Source of the DNA: Coptis chinensis | Taxonomy: Eukaryota; Streptophyta; Magnoliopsida; Ranunculales; Ranunculaceae | Reading direction: 5' to 3' | Assembly (NCBI GenBank): GCA_015680905.1 | Contig: CM027381.1 | Coordinates: 1,441,501-1,505,500 of the forward strand | Length of the DNA: 64,000 nucleotides | Shown here: positions 59,457-64,000 of the stretch, in pieces | Layout of the letters: each line of letters starts with the position of its first letter | Numbering within the stretch: the first letter of the stretch is position 1 | Program-made: the position numbers and the translations under genes | The notes under the pieces: model-generated | Databases searched by the model: none | What the model was told of the DNA's origin: nothing | What the model saw: the letters and a program-made list of their open reading frames with translations, nothing else

Positions 59457-59649
59457 TATTGATAGGATAGAGTCCTATACTCATCTAATATCGATAGGAT
59501 AGAGTCATATACTCATCTAATATCGATAGGATAGAATCCTATACTCATCTAATATCGATAGGATAGAGTCATATACTCATCTAATATCGATAGGATAGAG
59601 TCCTATACTCATCTAATATCCGATAGGATAAAGTCCTATACTTTCGATG
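59457..59649 (-). repeat. Six tandem 32-bp repeats in U3
   Basis: Unit TATCGATAGGATAGAGTCMT plus ATACTCATCTAA, starting at 59457, 59489, 59521, 59553, 59585 and 59617. The C/A variant tends to alternate between copies. Each unit contains the inverted pair ATAGGA...TCCTAT (in the C variant). The place just upstream of TATA suggests enhancer repeats. Confidence 0.9.
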
Positions 59650-59695
59650 GTTTATCCTTATCTTGGTGGGCGCCTATCCAACCTTATTTCCAACA

Positions 59696-60752
59696 TCTCC
59701 CACTTTCGCCCAACGGCGAAGAAGGTTTCTAAGAGAAGCTTTTAAGTAGAATGCTTAGCCATTTGTGTGTCTCACACGGCAAATGGTTCGTGTGACCCTA
59801 GCACATGTATCATGATATCTGTGAAGTAGCAAGTCACAATGAAAAGCACGACACAGTGATCTACCATGAAAGTGATCTTAAAGAAGATGAATCCGAAAAC
59901 CTAATATCCGGAGAGTGTGTGTATACCCCAAGATCTGTTTGTTTCATCACTTTGACAAATAGCACTCATCCCTATGAGTCCACACCATAAAGTCAAAAAC
60001 GTATCACATGATTCACAATTATCATCAATTGTCCTGGCCAGGTAGAATCCCAGTGATTATGTGATAAACCTTCAGTTCTTTTACCTTTTGCACGCAAGTC
60101 ATTGTCGTTAGAGTTCTACCAACTTCCCAGTATGCATCCAGTCAGCCTTTTAGTAAGAGCTTGTGGGGAGCAAACCAAAGTTACGAGTAGTCCTCTTATT
60201 TTCTTGATAAGGTCAAAAGTTCAAGGAGGGTACCATTCGATATGTTTTAAACAAAAAATATATCAATAGAGCTCACATAGCAAGAATTTTAGGGATATTT
60301 CTTTTCTTGCTCTCAGGTGGTCAACTATACACATGTTGTGTGAAAACATGTCATGGCAAGAGTATCTAATTTGTTTACTCAACAATAGATATCTGTATGT
60401 CCACTCATACCATGCAAGTGTTGTCATCCCTAATGACAATTCCAAGGATACTATGCTCCCACTTGGCAACAACCGTTTGTAGGTTTAGATAGAATCTTCC
60501 CTATGAAGCCTGTTTCTTCTTATCCAATTATAAGAAGGGGCATGACTCGGCACTAGGTCCACCCTTCCTATAAGGTTTAGTGACTTGTCAAGCTAAACTC
60601 CCACTGTTTAAAATGGAAGTGACTGTTCATGTGAGTGAACCAGTCAACCATACTGACATATATATGAGATGATAAACAGTATAATGAGAATGCAATCGAT
60701 CTGGAAAGAATGCACTTTTATTCATTAAACCATCAAAGTGTTCTTAACATAA
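59696..60752 (-). other. Copia-2 3' UTR
   Basis: No frame of note; it begins on the LTR side with the tract TCTCCCAC (PPT on -). Confidence 0.6.
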
Positions 60753-63359
60753 TCACATCCTCTTTAACCCAAGCATTTTTACATGTGCAAGGAAGAGTTC
60801 CTTTGGAATAGGTTTGGTCAGTGGATCCGCAACCATCTGATAAGTGGATATATGTTGTAGAACCACTTTCTTCTTCAGTATCATTTGTTGTACGTAGTGG
60901 TATTTTAACTCTATATGCTTAGTTCTTCCATGGTACTTTGGATCTTTAGCATATGCAAGAGCAGCCATCTTTGTCGATCCGGATGTGAACTGGTTCAAGC
61001 TTTTGAGAACACTGACAAGTGTTTGATGAATCGTCGAGCCACCACGACCTCACAGTAATGGCGAGCAACATGCAATATACTCAGCTTCCATAGTTGAAAG
61101 TGATATGGAAGTTTGCTTCTTGCTGCTCTAGGATATAGCACCTCCATTCATTATGTAGGTATATCCTGAAGTTGACTTCCTCTCATCAAGGTCTCCAGCC
61201 GGTCGGCATCGGAGTACCCAATCGAAACAAGATCTTTCCCTTGGTAGACAAGTGAGTAGTCCACGGTGCCTTTTAGATACCTCATTATCTTCTTGAAAGC
61301 CTTCCAAAGATTAATGCGACCCGATTTGTTTGGAACCTTGATACTAACCCAACTGCATAGCAGATGTCTGGCCTTGTACACAAGATTGCATACATAAGGC
61401 TTCCGGATCGCGCTTGAGTATGGTACATTTTTCATAGCCCTCGTTTGATAGGATTCTTGGGAGACATTTTAGAACTCAAAAACTCTCCTAGACTTACTGG
61501 GAGATCCACTTGCTTACAATCAGTCATGTTGAATCTTTCCAAAACCTTCTTGATATATGTCTCCTGAGACAAAGATAACAAGCGTTTGGGCCGATCAAGA
61601 GTTATTTTAACTCCTAAGACATAACTAGCTTCACCCATGTCCTTCATTTCGAAGTTTAATGACAACCACTCCTTAGTGGAATTTATCAATGCCTTATTGT
61701 TACCTACTAACAAAATGTCATCCACATATAGAGATAGAATCACAAAACCATTTTTAGATGTCTTGATATATACGCAATGGTCCTCATTTACCATTTCGAA
61801 TTTGTCTTGAAGCATTGCTTCATGGAATCTCAGATTCCACTGTTTAGAGGCCTGTTTTAAACCATATATGGATCTGTTCAGTTTACACACTTTGTGTTCC
61901 TGACCCTTGATTGAAAAACCAATGGGTTGATCCATATAGATTTTCTCTTGTAATTCTCCATTGAGAAAAGCAGTCTTGACATCCATCTGGTAAAGCTCTA
62001 AATCTAAATGGGCAACCATTGACAAGAGGAGACGTATGGAGGCAAATCTCACTCTTGGTGAGAAGGTGTCCTCATAGTCTATTCCTTCTTTTTTGGGTGT
62101 AACCTTTTGCAACAAGCCTAGCTTTGAATTTGTCTATGTTCCCTTCCTCGCATTTTTCTTGATCTTGAGAACCCACTTGTTCCCAATAGATCTCCTGTTT
62201 GGAGGTAGATCAACTAAGTCCCATACTTTGTTTTTCTTCATCGACTCCAATTCTTCCTTCATAGCTTCCATCCACTTACTTGTATTGGACCCAGAAATAG
62301 CCTCCTTGAACGTTTTAGGTTCATCAGATATTTCTGTAAGTGCATTGGTCATATTTATCTCCCCTTCAATCTCAAACCGACGTTTGGGGATATGGCCTCT
62401 AACACTCTTACGAGGTTGGGATTGATCAATCATTTGACCAATGCCATTGTTACTAGAATCAGGGTTGATGAAAGTTTCATCTTCGCCTTGTTCATCAGCA
62501 GTTATAAGGTTATCAACTTCGTAAAGTTGTATATCCTTATCAACCTCACCCCTCATTGGGTATTGATCCTCTAAGAATCTGACGTTACGTGCTTCTATTT
62601 CGTGACATGCCCTTGAGTATCCCCCCTAGGAAGACATACCCCTTAGAAGTCTCAATTTATCTTATAAAGATACACTTCTTTCCAGGAGCACTCAACTTTC
62701 CAAATTCTCGATTTTGAGAAGTGACAAAGGCAGCACACCACCATGGTCTAAGGTAGTTCAAAACGGGTTGTCTACCAATCCATAGTTCATAGGGTGTTTT
62801 GTCAACAGTTTTTGAAGGAACTAGGTTAAGTATGTGCGCAGCCGTTAACAATGCATCACCCCAAAATGAGATAGGCAAGTTAGCCTGAGCTATCATATAT
62901 CTAACCATGTCCAGCAGGGTTCTATTCCTTCTCTCAGAGACACCATTCTGCTGAGGGGTATAAGGAATAGTTAGCTGTCTAGCTATACCCTTATTTTCAC
63001 AGAGTTCCTTAAACTCATCGGAAGATATTCACGTCCAGCGGTCGGTTCTTAAGGCCTTTATTGTCCTATCAAGTTGATTCTCAACTAGGTTCTTGTACTT
63101 TTAAAACAGTCCAAAGGCCTCGATTTGTGAGACATCAAGTACACGGTCCCATAACGCGTGTATAGTCATCTGTGAAGGTAATGAAATACAAAGCCCCATG
63201 CCTTGTCTTTGTTACATTCATTGGTCCACGATGTCCGAAGTGAATAAGTTGTAAAGGATAAGTTGCCTTTGGGCTTTCCCAAAAGGTTTCTTGGTGGCTT
63301 TTCCAAAGAAGACAACTTTCCGCAGTTTCCATTTTAACAGAGGTTAAGTTACCTAACAA
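60753..63359 (-). pseudogene. Copia-2 pol: integrase, reverse transcriptase, RNase H (broken)
   Basis: Integrase pieces: YFITFTDDYTRVMGPCT (63359-63135) and LPISFWGDALLTAAHILNLV with PYELWIGRQP (62908-62657), with stops between. Linker and RT start at 62556-62134 (PKTFKEAISGSNTSKWMEAM, NKWVLKIKKNA). Reverse transcriptase 62115-61432: DVKTAFLNGELQEKIYMDQP, YGLKQASKQW and LYVDDILLVG. RNase H at 61435-61151 and 60998-60753, ending KELFLAHVKMLGLKRM. At least four frame breaks; not functional. Confidence 0.88.
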
Positions 63360-63457
63360 CCCTCCCCCTTGCTAAAGCGGTTCTATCCTCTCAGTGTCCA
63401 ATATGTCCTAGTCTAGCATGCCACAATTGGCAACCAACCATTTTAGACATAAAAACT

Positions 63458-64000
63458 TCAGTTTGTGCTAAGTGTAATGTCATAAAAGAATTCATTAAAT
63501 AAGCATGACCTATCAAACTCATTATTTAAAGATATCTCAAGCGAGTTCTGGGAAAAATTAAACACATAGGATTCTTGAAGTAATTTCAAAACTGATAAAA
63601 GATTTCTCCTAATTGAGGGTACAAAGAGTACTTCTTCAATAAGGATGGATCTCCCACTCGCAAAATCCAACCTACAAGTGCATGTGCCCAAAACATCAGC
63701 TACACTTTGGTTTCCCATGTGGACTCTCCGAGTTCCTTGTGGAAGTTTCCGGAAATCTTCAAACAGGGACCTATCCCGGCTTATGTGGTCTGTCGCTGCT
63801 GAATCTACAATCCAATATTGTGATAAATCAGACAGCATGACAGTACTTATCACATTGACAGTACTTAAAGTAAAACTCACCTCAGGAGAAGGACATGCCC
63901 TAGCATAGTGTCCCATCTGATGACAACGGAAGCATTCAACACTAGTCATGTCTATCGACTTCCTAGGTTTCTTTTCGTGGGTTAGGCTTGGCCTTTTCCT
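63458..64000 (-). pseudogene. Copia-2 gag C-terminus and protease (partial at window edge)
   Basis: The frame is open to the edge. The zinc knuckle CFRCHQMGHYARAC is followed by the protease entry WIVDSAATDHISRD (DSA active-site triad) and VHMGNQSVADVLGTC, LVPSIRRNLLSV-type sequence. It ends at a stop at 63458 before integrase. Confidence 0.8.

Larger units (their letters stand above)
59035..59695 (-). repeat. Copia-2 3' LTR
   Basis: 661 bp from TGTAGGATTTT to TTTCCAACA (on - it starts TGTTGGAAATAAGG). TATA box and a six-copy 32-bp repeat in U3. Confidence 0.75.
59035..64000 (-). mobile_element. Copia-2: Angela-like Ty1/copia element, 5' part beyond the window
   Basis: On -: gag knuckle and protease (64000-63458), integrase (63359-62657), reverse transcriptase (62556-61432), RNase H (61435-60753), a ~1-kb 3' UTR, polypurine tract GTGGGAGA, then the 3' LTR (59695-59035). 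RNase H wording (YHGRTKHIELKYHYVQ, MVADPLTKPI) fits the Angela group. The 5' LTR and most of gag lie to the right of 64000. Confidence 0.85.

Overview
The window is nuclear DNA of a flowering plant, most likely a eudicot with a large, repeat-rich genome. It contains Athila, Tat and Tekay-like Ty3/gypsy elements, Ty1/copia elements with Met-tRNA primer sites, CACTA transposons and plant MITEs. The only host-gene material I recognise is a broken plant-specific DUF761 gene and a broken piece of a chloroplast bestrophin-like (VCCN1-type) gene. No intact functional gene, RNA gene or CRISPR array was found. Almost everything else is nested mobile DNA.

Layout. 1-2735: 3' internal part and LTR of a TGATAAGTGC-type LTR element. 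2736-10467: 3' part of a Tat-lineage gypsy element on the + strand. It has a 165-bp tandem repeat, a spliced antisense ORF (gypsy-type PF04195-like) and an LTR, and is split by a 3.9-kb non-autonomous CACTA element that itself carries a Mutator-type MITE. 10468-38178: Athila-like element A on the - strand, TSD CAACA. Its left LTR is split by a 3.46-kb Tekay-like solo LTR, and its ORF2 is split by a second relative, element B (17411-31383, TSD GCAAC). Element B's ORF1 is in turn split by a 1.44-kb solo LTR. 38184-40762: DUF761 pseudogene with a small copia-like non-autonomous element (TSD TATAC) in its last codons. 41210-48640: an LTR-like sequence split by Copia-1 (42849-48420, TSD TAAAC). 49141-50903: a second Tat 3' end with 60-bp repeats. 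50970-52018: Athila-type gag relic. 53000-58000: gene fragments, CACTA termini, a hAT MITE and a possible organelle-derived insert. 59035-64000: Copia-2, an Angela-like element on the - strand that runs off the right edge.

The most unusual part is the A/B family. Both copies encode gag and protease but have no reverse transcriptase, RNase H or integrase, so they must be mobilised in trans. In B the gag-protease is followed by two extra ORFs, and every ORF stop is followed within about 170-470 nt by an exact 13-nt copy of the element's own polypurine-tract core (TGTTTGGGGGTGG). ORF2 has its own TATA box in both copies, and a splice donor after gag-protease is conserved in both. B also has two tandem primer-binding sites.

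Order of events read from nesting: Tat insertion, then CACTA and element A; then B into A; then the solo LTR into B and the Tekay-like LTR into A. Many reading frames carry nonsense changes compatible with C-to-T decay, as expected of methylated repeats.
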